The translations under genes were made by a program, and so were the position numbers. A stretch of DNA of 64,000 bases from Sulfobacillus thermosulfidooxidans (GTDB taxonomy: Bacteria; Bacillota; Sulfobacillia; Sulfobacillales; Sulfobacillaceae): positions 310,001 through 374,000 of the forward strand of contig NZ_LGRO01000001.1 of assembly GCF_001280565.1 (NCBI RefSeq), given 5' to 3'. The first letter of the stretch is position 1. The number at the start of each line of letters is the position of its first letter. The notes under the pieces were generated by a model, which saw only the letters and a program-made list of their open reading frames with translations, ran no database searches and was not told the origin of the DNA. This document shows positions 25,816 through 33,366 of the stretch, in pieces.

Positions 25816-26370
25816 AGTGATCACCTTTTTATGGTATGTAGTCTGTCGAATTGAGCAGGATGAACCCTTTTCAGATAGCTAAGCGTCTTCAAAATGTCGT
25901 GTCAACCTCTCAAGGAGTTTTAAGCATCGTCCAAGGTTGTGCGTGCAAAAAATACGGTGATGTTTCAAAAAGCTGGCAAAATCTTAAAAAATATTGAATA
26001 AGCACTCCAAAAGAAAGATCCCAGGCCACCGTCACAGGAAGCGCGTACTTTAGGATGGGAAGCTAAAGCGCCTTACACCGCGATGGCGCAGTGTTCCTGT
26101 GACGCATGGGGGTCTCCTGGGTGGGCAAGGCCCAGGTGCGTTACGGGATAGGTTCCCGCGCCTTACGCCGCGATGACGCCGCGCTAGTGCCTTGCGCCAG
26201 TCTTCGGACCCCTCCATCCGAAAACGTGACACGATTCGGAGAGTTCCCGCTGGAAAATGACGAGAGAACTGCCCAAACGTGATTGATCCCCCTACTGTCT
26301 GAATAGACCGTAGGACGCGCCAGGAAGGGTTTGAGTGAAAAATAAAAAGATGATACCGCGTAAGGGACAT
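25816..26370. repeat. Gap holding a near-identical pair of short direct repeats
   Basis: No gene is supported. GCGCCTTACACCGCGATGGC (about 26068) and GCGCCTTACGCCGCGATGAC (about 26158) are direct repeats 90 bp apart, with a related TGCGTTACGGGA between. Their role is unknown; they could be a protein-binding or recombination site. Confidence 0.4.
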
Positions 26371-26628
26371 CTAGGGATGAGTGAAAAGCAGCGTCACAAA
26401 ACCGATAATCATAACAACGAGCGTACTCCCATACCAATATGGGAGATGGGTCAGTTTTTGATCAAATTTGATATCGAAAGCATTAACTTTTTTCTCAAAT
26501 TTGGCATCAAGAGCCCGGACTTCTTGGCGGACGCTTCCAAGTTCTTGGCGGACATCTCCGATTTCTTGCCGTACACCACTGATTTCTTGACGCAACGTAT
26601 CTGTTGCACGGTCCTGATCGCGCCGCAC
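26371..26628 (-). CDS. Coiled-coil protein with C-terminal TM anchor
   Basis: Encodes 85 aa. Repeats of the type VRQEIGDVRQELGSVRQEV form a heptad coiled coil; STLVVMIIGFVTLLF near the end is a membrane anchor. The start GTG 26628 has no good ribosome binding site. The frame is open to about 26690 and overlaps the previous gene, so a frameshift may have split one longer gene. Confidence 0.5.
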   Translation of the reverse strand: MRRDQDRATDTLRQEISGVRQEIGDVRQELGSVRQEVRALDAKFEKKVNAFDIKFDQKLTHLPYWYGSTLVVMIIGFVTLLFTHP

Positions 26629-26638
26629 CGCATCAATC

Positions 26639-26812
26639 TTATCGGTTAATCGCTTGGAGGAGATAAAAGCCCCAATGGTCAGGAAAATCCGGGGCAGGTG
26701 GCGGTATCGGTGGCTGTTCGGACATGGAATAGTCGCCTTCTACGAGGACTCCGAGTTCTAAACATTTCAGCTTAATAGAAACGTGACGGTTTTGCAAAAA
26801 TTGTTCTGACAT
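26639..26812 (-). CDS. Small hypothetical protein upstream of the coiled-coil gene
   Basis: From ATG 26812 it reads MSEQFLQNRHVSIKLKCLEL, with a second ATG at 26725 (MSEQPPIPPPAPDFPDHWG) that has GAAGG 10 nt upstream. The Pro-rich piece followed in another frame by the coiled coil suggests that one gene was split by a shift near 26665. Start and status are uncertain. Confidence 0.35.
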   Translation of the reverse strand: MSEQFLQNRHVSIKLKCLELGVLVEGDYSMSEQPPIPPPAPDFPDHWGFYLLQAINR

Positions 26813-26854
26813 AAATGGAGAAACTCTGAGCCAAGCTATCAAAGCATCGATAAG

Positions 26855-27085
26855 TTAGTGGTTGTACCACAGGAAAAATTCCGTGCGTGACACGTCCAGA
26901 TAGCGAAGAACATGGCTAAGCACGTCAGGTCGAACCGCGTGTCCAGGATGCGCATGAATGCTAAAAGGGACACCATTGCGATTCCGACCTCGAATTTGCG
27001 GTGATCCCAATCCCACATGATCTTGTGCAAAATGTTGGATTAAACGGCAGAGGTCTTGATACGAGATTTCTGGTAACTTTGGCAT
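26855..27085 (-). CDS. hicA: HicA-like mRNA interferase
   Basis: Encodes 76 aa with a double-stranded RNA-binding-like fold: YQDLCRLIQHFAQDH, then a strand IRGRNRNGVPFSIHAHPGHA and VLRYLDVSRTEF. It lacks the canonical GSHH motif; the His in SIHAH may serve instead, so activity is uncertain. It overlaps HicB by one base, antitoxin first. Confidence 0.7.
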   Translation of the reverse strand: MPKLPEISYQDLCRLIQHFAQDHVGLGSPQIRGRNRNGVPFSIHAHPGHAVRPDVLSHVLRYLDVSRTEFFLWYNH

Positions 27086-27294
27086 TAGGTGAGAGGGACT
27101 TGACGAATAGATTTGTGGGAGAGATCAGCCATCAGCTCGTTGCCATAATGCGTCATGAGATGATGAAGAGCCTCGCGAAAATTTTGCATCGCTTGCTCAG
27201 CCGTATTGCCTGTGGCGAGGCATTGGACTTCATCGGAATAGGCCAGAAACTCTTGAGAATCGGGTAACTGTTCGACAATCACAGTAATCTCCAT
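27085..27294 (-). CDS. hicB: HicB-like antitoxin
   Basis: Encodes 69 aa: ITVIVEQLPDSQEFLAYSDE, then CLATGNTAEQAMQNFREALH, the HicB partial RNase H fold. No separate DNA-binding domain is visible, so autoregulation may depend on the complex. Two of the usual antitoxin strands are present. It is first in the operon. Confidence 0.75.
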   Translation of the reverse strand: MEITVIVEQLPDSQEFLAYSDEVQCLATGNTAEQAMQNFREALHHLMTHYGNELMADLSHKSIRQVPLT

Positions 27295-27455
27295 CGTCAG
27301 ATTTCCTCCTCGGTTTTATTATATCCCATAATGCACAGTGCGTATCAATAAAAATTGGATAACGACGTGACATGGAAAGCGTGTTGGCACGAAATTTGCA
27401 GGGATACTGTGGTGAAGAGGAGTGTAAAGCGGGTTATCGTTGGGCAAGAAAAAAT

Positions 27456-27529
27456 TGGCAGACGCGGCAGGAGTCGAACCCGCATTAGCGGTTTTGGAGA
27501 CCGCTGTCCTACCGTTGAACGACGCGCCT
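27456..27529 (-). tRNA. tRNA-Trp (CCA)
   Basis: A complete cloverleaf: acceptor AGGCGCG/CGCGTCT, D arm GTTC/GGAC, anticodon stem GCGGT/ACCGC with loop CTCCAAA, T arm GCGGG/CCTGC with TTCGACT, discriminator G, and encoded CCA (27456-27458). The body is 71 nt. An isolated tRNA on such an element may mark an integration site or be cargo. Confidence 0.95.
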
Positions 27530-27540
27530 AAGGCAAAAGA

Positions 27541-27635
27541 AAGGGAGGGGATTCCGCTACGCAGGCCCCCCTCCGGTGAAACACTGACAATAAAGAGGAT
27601 TTCGCTACGCAAGCCCCTCTTCGTGAAGCACTGAA
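27541..27635. repeat. Two tandem imperfect repeats, each a hairpin
   Basis: GGATTCCGCTACGCAGGCCC and GGATTTCGCTACGCAAGCCC recur about 54 bp apart with similar flanks (GTGAAACACTGA / GTGAAGCACTGA). In each copy a purine-rich arm pairs with a pyrimidine-rich arm (GGAGGGG/CCCCTCC; AGAGG/CCTCT). They lie just upstream of tRNA-Trp. Confidence 0.6.
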
Positions 27636-28031
27636 CAGACATGGCGGTCGGTCCTGCCCCGACTTGATGGTCAGGTGTCTTCACGAGACCCAGACGGCCA
27701 TCATCGCATCACGAAGGTACTCAACACAGGGAGCCGCTTCGTAAGCAGCGCGTCATCTTGCCGCGCGGCGCCATGGAATGGATGGTCAAAACCTAACAAG
27801 TTATGAATATCCCGCCGGATACGGCGGGAAAAGAAACCATCCAATTAATGAAGGGCTTATTGCGGTTGACGTTATGGTAAGAAATCATTAAAGAAAGGAT
27901 TCCGCAAGATCTGAGACTCGTTGATATGAAAGTCCCGAATGCTCATATTCCATGATCTGAATCATTTCAATGCGGAAAAATATTGGTTAGCCACAGGATT
28001 AACATAGATCATCTTTTGGTCTTGAATATAA
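27636..28031. other. Gap without supported gene
   Basis: It contains one hairpin (CCCGCC-GGATAC-GGCGGG, 27811-27828) resembling the stem-loops that precede other genes here. Only frames under 30 codons without ribosome binding sites are present. Confidence 0.4.
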
Positions 28032-28241
28032 TCAGAAAGACATGCTTTCTGTCAGATTGAGTTGTTGCACACAGTGAGGACAGTGCCAAGTTCCTACGAT
28101 TTGATGTCGCTTCCAGCCTTTGCTGTATAATTGTTGCTCGACTTGTTTAAAGCTCAACGCCACCATCTCGTATGTTTCAAAACAGTTATATGTGAGACAT
28201 TCGACATGATACCGTGTAACGAGCTCAATCAATCCTTTCAT
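28032..28241 (-). CDS. 69-aa hypothetical protein
   Basis: ATG 28241 has AAAGGAG 11 nt upstream. The product MKGLIELVTRYHVECLTYNC onward carries CPHC near the C-terminus and two more Cys at the N-terminus, so a zinc knuckle is possible. Family unknown. Confidence 0.5.
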   Translation of the reverse strand: MKGLIELVTRYHVECLTYNCFETYEMVALSFKQVEQQLYSKGWKRHQIVGTWHCPHCVQQLNLTESMSF

Positions 28242-28304
28242 CGGCGAGGGAACTCCTTTCCAAATGTGTCTGCAAAATTGGGAAAACAAAGAACCCGGTA
28301 GATT

Positions 28305-28488
28305 GTCGGAACAGTAACGGGCTAAGTGCGATGAAGCATTGTTTCATACACCCTGAAAGTACGTGAAATGCCTCGGCCAGAGATCGACGGGTTTCCACCG
28401 GGAGCGACCCCTGTTGATTCAGGCGGTTCATGCGTTGATCCAACGAGGCGATGAAGGGCGTCACCAGATTCTCTCCTTTGTTCTTCAT
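28305..28488 (-). pseudogene. fic remnant with internal deletion
   Basis: The first 38 codons (LVTPFIASLDQRMNRLNQQ, LPVETRRSLAEA) match the intact fic gene at 30456-31253. They join, out of frame, to GISRTFRVYETMLH, which matches the fic 3' end. About 190 codons including the HPFxxGNGR motif are gone. Confidence 0.75.
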
Positions 28489-28532
28489 GATAACGTCAAT
28501 CAGAAACCGAGAATCCTTGTCGTGAGCACACG

Positions 28533-28778
28533 CTATGATGGGAAACCGGCAAATGCGGCGATTCGCTGGTCAAAGTCTTTGCGTGCTTCGTCCAATATCA
28601 CAAAATAATGGCCGTGGCTGAGGGATTGTGTCGAGGGATTCCATTCCCATGTGACATAGGGATGGGGATTGACAATTTCGGCCAGGACGACCCATAATTC
28701 ACGAGCCCAGGGCGAGACCACTCGCTGGGCATTGATCACGCGCAGGACGCGCACGCCGTCCGATTTGATAGGAATCAT
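28533..28778 (-). CDS. Hypothetical protein
   Basis: Starts at ATG 28778 (GAGGAGG 11 nt upstream); an in-frame upstream ATG lacks a ribosome binding site. About 81 aa, with VRVLRVINAQRVVSPWARE and YVTWEWNPSTQSL. No family recognised. Confidence 0.5.
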   Translation of the reverse strand: MIPIKSDGVRVLRVINAQRVVSPWARELWVVLAEIVNPHPYVTWEWNPSTQSLSHGHYFVILDEARKDFDQRIAAFAGFPS

Positions 28779-28826
28779 AGGGTGAATAAACCTCCTCATT
28801 TGGACTGTTATCAAATGCCAAACAGC

Positions 28827-29036
28827 TTAATCTGTGGTTTCACCGCTTAAATCCGCCCAGAAAAGGGGAGATAAAACGGCTGTGATCTGATCAGTTCCAT
28901 GTTCGCAGAGCAGAAACAACCCATCCTGTTCGCATTCGTACAAGTCATAAAATTTATCACGCATACGTACCGTATCGAGACGGGAAGCGTGATCAAGCAA
29001 AGCATGGATTGTCGGAGAGCGTAACGCGTAGGGCAT
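28827..29036 (-). CDS. Hypothetical protein
   Basis: Encodes about 69 aa from ATG 29036 (AAGG 12 nt upstream): MPYALRSPTIHALLDHASRL, then FYDLYECEQDGLFLLCEHG. It is acidic at the C-terminus. Unknown family. Confidence 0.45.
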   Translation of the reverse strand: MPYALRSPTIHALLDHASRLDTVRMRDKFYDLYECEQDGLFLLCEHGTDQITAVLSPLFWADLSGETTD

Positions 29037-29275
29037 TTTCAGACACATCCTTTTTGTGAAAAATGGGTTTACGCCAATGCGGTTAGCACAGATGTAGGAA
29101 AAATTTAAATGAGCAAGCAGTCACTTGACAAAACCGATAACAATGACAATGAGGATAATCTCATACAAAAGACGAACAGTCTTTGGTGGATAGACAATAA
29201 AAATATGAATCGTTGCGATAGATTTCTCTGGGGAATTGCCTTCTAAGGTTGCGGATATTGATTCGATGCGCATTT
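29037..29275. other. Gap without supported gene
   Basis: AT-rich sequence with no frame carrying both a ribosome binding site and recognisable protein. Confidence 0.35.
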
Positions 29276-29563
29276 TCAACGCGGAGGAAATATAGTGTTC
29301 TTATGTAACGCGGATAACACGTCAATGAACGAACGGTTCTCAATTTTACGTAAAACTTCCACCGCGTCGGCCATTCTTAATAGGTAGTCTGCAACATGTT
29401 GATCGCGTGGAAGTAAAATCTCCGCGTCATGCTGTGCATGAGTCCATAATTCAGCGCGATCAAAGGTTTGAGAACGTGTCCATCCCTTCATCTTCAAGTA
29501 GTGCTGCATCTGTTCGGGCTTTAGAGAAATCAGTATCTTTTTTACTGTTGTCTGATCCATCAT
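29276..29563 (-). CDS. Hypothetical protein
   Basis: From ATG 29563 (GGAGAAG upstream) it encodes 95 aa: TTVKKILISLKPEQMQHYLK, WTRSQTFDRAELWTHAQHDA, EILLPRDQHVADYLLRMADA. The pattern resembles small plasmid proteins of unknown function that bracket toxin-antitoxin genes. Confidence 0.55.
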   Translation of the reverse strand: MMDQTTVKKILISLKPEQMQHYLKMKGWTRSQTFDRAELWTHAQHDAEILLPRDQHVADYLLRMADAVEVLRKIENRSFIDVLSALHKNTIFPPR

Positions 29564-29676
29564 AGGCAATCTTCTCCATCTTCGCCAAATTTCATGCAAA
29601 ATAGAGGCGATTCATTTAACCGGATATAGGAATCTATGAACGAATAGACCATTATGGGAAAAATAAGAAATTAAAC

Positions 29677-30030
29677 CTATATTTTGCCTTTTTGAAGTCG
29701 GAGCCGATCCCACCGTGACAAGATACTCGCATCTATTGCATGAGGGTAGGCGGTATAAAATGAGTGTAAAAGGGCCTTCAGATGGGCATCGTGAATGACA
29801 ACCGGTTTAACAGAGGCCATGACAAAATGTTTCCCATTAAAGAAGGATTCCACAAATCTATTCGCAGTGGGTCCGACAGCAAAAAGCAAATCGAAAAGAA
29901 CCTTTCCCTGAAAACCTAAGAGATCGTGTTCGATCGAAGTCAGATCGTCGAAGGGATTCATAAAAGACATTGCGATGACAAGACGAGAATAGGGGCCATA
30001 AGACACGGATTCGATAGCGTATGCCGTCAT
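29677..30030 (-). CDS. RnlB-like antitoxin, tentative
   Basis: About 117 aa from ATG 30030 (GGAAGGA upstream). LVIAMSFMNPFDDLTSIEHD and GKVLFDLLFAVGPTANRFVE follow the RnlB antitoxin pattern (strand, NP turn, then VLFDLL-NG-NRF). RnlB neutralises RnlA, an RNase LS-type toxin, but no RnlA is next to it here. Confidence in the family is moderate. Confidence 0.5.
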   Translation of the reverse strand: MTAYAIESVSYGPYSRLVIAMSFMNPFDDLTSIEHDLLGFQGKVLFDLLFAVGPTANRFVESFFNGKHFVMASVKPVVIHDAHLKALLHSFYTAYPHAIDASILSRWDRLRLQKGKI

Positions 30031-30125
30031 GAGGAAGTCCTTCCTTTCGCTGGAAAGTTTTCTCAGCACCGTGCGTCAAACCCATCACATCCCGGCGGAG
30101 ACGCCGGGAACAAAGGGGAAGGATT

Positions 30126-30329
30126 TTAGCGTAAATCGTTGGGAAACCACGGGGGCAAGGCGTCCGGCGGAACACGGCGCCGGGCATTGCCGCCCGCCCA
30201 GCGCGGGGTTTCTTGTGGCGTACCTAAAAGAATCGTTGTCCAGAATCGTTCTCTGGGGGGCGGGAGCATCGCGGCATGCCCGGACTCCCGCAATAATCTT
30301 TGATATAACAGCTCATAGGAATCATTCAT
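30126..30329 (-). pseudogene. DUF6922 gene, N-terminally truncated copy
   Basis: GHAAMLPPPRERFWTTILLG and the rest to WFPNDLR match the intact copy at 31332-31667 almost exactly, but the first half is missing and replaced by AT-rich sequence with a run of ATT repeats (30330-30350). Confidence 0.7.
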
Positions 30330-30455
30330 TATTATTATTATTATTTATTTTTTATCTGATATTTTTATCAAGATCGGAGACTCTTTTTGCCAAACACTGG
30401 ACAAATAGACGTTCGTCGGGGTGGGCGCACCGGTGTTGAGGCATCATCGCGAGAA

Positions 30456-31253
30456 CTACAAATGCAGACCTGGGGGTCTCGAAGCAGGCGGCTCAGGTCC
30501 TAGGTGGAGCACCTCTTCATACAAACTGAGGGTGCGTGAAATGCCGTGAGCGACCACTTTGATAATTGGCTCAAAGAGGCCGCCATCGGCGGCTTGCAAA
30601 GCCGCATAATAGGCCGGACGATCATCGGGTTCCAAGATAGTCGGGACATAGTGATGACGCAGGAGCCAGAGATTGAGCAGCAATCGCCCTGTGCGTCCGT
30701 TCCCATCGACAAACGGATGAATCCTCATCAATCGGGCATGCATGATGGCTCCCGCCACGACGGGGTGAGCGTCCATGTGCTGTGATGTGGTCAGCAACTC
30801 ATCGACAGCGCTGGGCACCATAATGGGGTCTGGCGGCACCCGAGGACTCCCGGCGATGGCGACAGGCCCCTGACGATACTGGCCGGCATACTCCGGCTGT
30901 GATCGCCGCAAGACGAGGCCGTGCAAGGAGCGCAACAAAAAAGAGGTGATGGGTTCCGGGGAATTCACCGCTTGGATCATGGCATCCCACGCTTCGGCAT
31001 GGTCGATGGCTTCGAGGTGGTCGCGCAAGGGTTTGCCGCCGACAGCGACGCCGGACAACACCATCTGGGTTTCGGCTAAGGTGAGGTGGTTGCCTTCTAT
31101 CGCGTTGGAGGCATAGGTGATGCGCGTCCGCAAAGCCTCTGCCAGGAATCGGCGTGTTTCCACCGGTAGCGGTTGCTGGCCATTCAGGCGGTTTATTCGT
31201 TGATCTAACGATGCGATGAAGGGCGTCACCAGACTCTCTCCTTTGCTCTTCAT
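30456..31253 (-). CDS. fic: Fic-family AMP transferase
   Basis: Encodes 265 aa. The catalytic motif HPFVDGNGRTGR (about 179-190) is intact with its His. The inhibitory helix motif SNAIEGN at 49-55 lies near the N-terminus, the class II arrangement with the antitoxin helix inside the protein. Such enzymes transfer AMP to target hydroxyls. A deleted copy lies at 28305-28488. It follows a DUF6922 gene with an intergenic hairpin. Confidence 0.9.
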   Translation of the reverse strand: MKSKGESLVTPFIASLDQRINRLNGQQPLPVETRRFLAEALRTRITYASNAIEGNHLTLAETQMVLSGVAVGGKPLRDHLEAIDHAEAWDAMIQAVNSPEPITSFLLRSLHGLVLRRSQPEYAGQYRQGPVAIAGSPRVPPDPIMVPSAVDELLTTSQHMDAHPVVAGAIMHARLMRIHPFVDGNGRTGRLLLNLWLLRHHYVPTILEPDDRPAYYAALQAADGGLFEPIIKVVAHGISRTLSLYEEVLHLGPEPPASRPPGLHL

Positions 31254-31331
31254 GATAACCTCAATCGGAAACCGATAATCCTTGAGAAAACCTGATCCCG
31301 GTGGCTACGCCGGAAACGAAGGGGAATGGTT

Positions 31332-31667
31332 TTAGCGTAAATCATCTGGGAACCAGTTGGGTAAGGCGTCTGGCGGAACGAGACGCCGGGCATTGCCGCC
31401 CGCCCAGCGTGGGGTTTCTTGCGGCGTGCCTAAGAGAATCGTCGTCCAAAACCGTTCCTTGGGAGGCGGGAGCATCGCAGCATGCCCGGACTCCCGCATC
31501 CATTGTTGGATGGTCTCCCATCCGTACACCTGGAATAACCATTGCCAATCCGCACTGTGGCCATCGGCTAGCACAGTCGGAATGATGATCGCGGCGTGAC
31601 GATCGGTCTCTAAGAGGTCCGCATGATAGCGATAGAAGAGCCGTTGGATAGTCTGAGGGAGCCTCAT
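31332..31667 (-). CDS. DUF6922-like protein
   Basis: About 111 aa: MRLPQTIQRLFYRYHADLLE, DWQWLFQVYGWETIQQWMRE, PKERFWTTILLG. The order of helices with DWQWLF matches DUF6922, small proteins often beside nucleotidyltransferase-type toxins. Here the partner downstream is fic. GAGG lies 9 nt upstream. Confidence 0.6.
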   Translation of the reverse strand: MRLPQTIQRLFYRYHADLLETDRHAAIIIPTVLADGHSADWQWLFQVYGWETIQQWMRESGHAAMLPPPKERFWTTILLGTPQETPRWAGGNARRLVPPDALPNWFPDDLR

Positions 31668-31787
31668 AATGGAAGACCTCGCGTTCAAGGAGTCGATGGG
31701 CTTTGAGGTGTGATGAAATATATGGGAGTGTCGTGATATATTCTCATGATCACCTATGTGACATCGACGTGATGGACGTCGGATAGG

Positions 31788-32075
31788 TTATTGATCCGTA
31801 TTGTTGGATGGTGTCACGTCAAAGCTGGATAATGGGAAATCGACGAGAAAACCGTGCTGGCGCAACCATTTTTGAGCCTGGGGCCAATTTTCTCTGGGAT
31901 AGAGCACTTCCATGCCGACGATGGTATGATCCACCGTCTCATCGAGGATAATCTCGGGAGATAATGTCACTTGAGATGCGATGGGTGCCTTTCGAAATGT
32001 CACATAGAACGCATCCGCTTCCGCATCGTAATGGTGGGACAGAACCCGAGTGACCGTATTATGACTGGCGGACAA
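31788..32075 (-). CDS. DUF2283 protein
   Basis: Encodes 95 aa, with HHYDAEADAFYVTFRKAPIA and ILDETVDHTIVGMEVLYPRE matching DUF2283. It overlaps the DUF4258 gene by 17 nt. The DUF4258-DUF2283 pair is a common toxin-antitoxin-like unit, with this protein the likely antitoxin. Confidence 0.8.
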   Translation of the reverse strand: MSASHNTVTRVLSHHYDAEADAFYVTFRKAPIASQVTLSPEIILDETVDHTIVGMEVLYPRENWPQAQKWLRQHGFLVDFPLSSFDVTPSNNTDQ

Positions 32076-32265
32076 CGGTAATCACCTTCTTTCTATCGAG
32101 TGTTGCGACAACGCGAATCGAGTTTTTGATGTAATTCATATGACCGTGGCCATCAGGATAAGTGATGTCTGGCCAAAATAAGCATTCTAAGACCTCGGAT
32201 TCGGTAATATTTCGCTGGATCATGCGTTGTCGGGCATGATACGTATACTCTACGAGATTATCCAT
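32059..32265 (-). CDS. DUF4258 protein, putative toxin
   Basis: Encodes 68 aa: YTYHARQRMIQRNITESEVL, then DITYPDGHGHMNYIKNSIRV. DUF4258 folds like small RNase toxins. First in a two-gene overlapping operon with DUF2283. No ribosome binding site is obvious right before the ATG. Confidence 0.75.
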   Translation of the reverse strand: MDNLVEYTYHARQRMIQRNITESEVLECLFWPDITYPDGHGHMNYIKNSIRVVATLDRKKVITVVRQS

Positions 32266-32352
32266 ATTGTGTAACCTTTATTCTACTAGATTTTGCAACG
32301 AATACGCTAGGCGGGATCAAAAGATGGGGAAATGGTTCCGGCCCGCATCCGC

Positions 32353-32673
32353 TTAGGCGGGTGCCCAACCAAAAAAGACCCAGCGGTTCTGCGAGAGTTT
32401 TAACGCGGCGGCGGGGCTCCATTTGTCTAAGACCCAGTCCAAGGCGCGGGGGACCGCATCTTCGTCGGTTAGAAGACTCAAGGCCCAGGCCAATTTTTCG
32501 TTATCGGACATCTGGGGACGGAGTGGGGAGATTTCGCAGACGGAGTCTTTTTCGGCAATGGTGCCCGTGCAGCCGCCATGGCCGTGTTCCCACTGGGCTT
32601 CAGCGACCGCCGCGGCAAAAGCCGCGTGAAGGGTCAAGCCTTCTGCCACTGTGACGAACATTTGAGCGCTCAT
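32353..32673 (-). CDS. Hypothetical plasmid/phage protein
   Basis: Encodes 106 aa with GGAGA upstream. The segment EHGHGGCTGTIAEKDS is a motif I associate with plasmid- and phage-borne hypothetical proteins. The C-terminus WVFFGWAPA is hydrophobic. Function unknown. Confidence 0.6.
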   Translation of the reverse strand: MSAQMFVTVAEGLTLHAAFAAAVAEAQWEHGHGGCTGTIAEKDSVCEISPLRPQMSDNEKLAWALSLLTDEDAVPRALDWVLDKWSPAAALKLSQNRWVFFGWAPA

Positions 32674-32709
32674 ATGATTGTCTCCTTTCTTGGATTGAGT
32701 TCAGAGAGG

Positions 32710-32802
32710 TTAGTGGAGATGACGAACCAACACATCCGCAACATGAAACACAAACCAACCAATACTTGTAAAGAAGACCGCAGCGGGAATAGCTATATAC
32801 AT
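32710..32802 (-). CDS. 30-aa membrane peptide
   Basis: GAGGAGG 9 nt before the ATG. The product MYIAIPAAVFFTSIGWFVFH followed by VADVLVRHLH is one transmembrane helix with a short polar tail. It has the scale of small membrane regulators or type I toxins; no antisense RNA is recognised. Confidence 0.5.
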   Translation of the reverse strand: MYIAIPAAVFFTSIGWFVFHVADVLVRHLH

Positions 32803-32887
32803 GGACAACGCCTCCTCAAGATGGGAATGGGCGTGTCCACAGCCCGGCGGAAGACGCCGGGCTAAAGCGGTTCAGGTAAGATCGTGG

Positions 32888-33088
32888 TCAGTGCGGGCGC
32901 GGCTTGGTGATATTGTTGGCGCCACCATAAGAGAAAATGGGGGAACAGTAGGTGGAACGGACCGTGCCATCGAGCGTTTCCCGCACGATCACGGCGGGGT
33001 GGGCACACCAACAGGTATCCCAAGATGCCGGGGGATGCCACCGAAAATCGGACGATGAGGCGGATGAATCATGAAGGCTGAGGGGCAT
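32888..33088 (-). CDS. 66-aa hypothetical protein
   Basis: GAAAGGA lies 9 nt upstream of the ATG. The product is rich in Ser, His, Trp and Cys (FRWHPPASWDTCWCAHPAVI). Followed at 32841-32863 by an AGCCCGGCG/CGCCGGGCT hairpin. Family unknown. Confidence 0.5.
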   Translation of the reverse strand: MPLSLHDSSASSSDFRWHPPASWDTCWCAHPAVIVRETLDGTVRSTYCSPIFSYGGANNITKPRPH

Positions 33089-33142
33089 GGTTTGGTATCC
33101 TTTCGAGAAAATAGGAGGGAAAAAATCAAAAACCCTGGTAGT

Positions 33143-33274
33143 TTAGAACACCGAACGATCTGGAGACGACACAGAGGACTGAGAGGTATTGGAAACATCG
33201 GTCGAGCGGGTCAGCGCTTGCCAGACCGCGCCGCCCAAAATCCAACCCCAGATTCCAATAATTAACAAGGTCAT
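33143..33274 (-). CDS. 43-aa single-pass membrane peptide
   Basis: AAAGGAGG lies 9-10 nt before ATG 33274. A hydrophobic N-terminal helix (MTLLIIGIWGWILGGAVWQA) is followed by a Ser-rich polar tail. Another of the many short membrane proteins here. Confidence 0.55.
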   Translation of the reverse strand: MTLLIIGIWGWILGGAVWQALTRSTDVSNTSQSSVSSPDRSVF

Positions 33275-33366
33275 ATTCGTCAACCTCCTTTGAAGCATAG
33301 GGTATGCAGGAAAAATGAGACCGTGGGACCTTATGAGGTCGGTGTCAGGGACCGGACGAGGCCGGC

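Noticed and set aside
26193-26437. Frames such as 26141-26437 on the minus strand
   Set aside because: Low-complexity Arg/Ser sequence over repeats with no SD.
27456-27529. tRNA-Trp with A24, as in Hirsh-type UGA suppressors, near genes with in-frame TGA
   Set aside because: A U11-A24 pair is normal in Firmicute tRNA-Trp, the anticodon is CCA, and the genes with TGA look decayed. Suppression is not needed.
30330-30350. Run of ATT triplets as a regulatory element
   Set aside because: It lies in a truncated-gene junction; simple-sequence slippage explains it.
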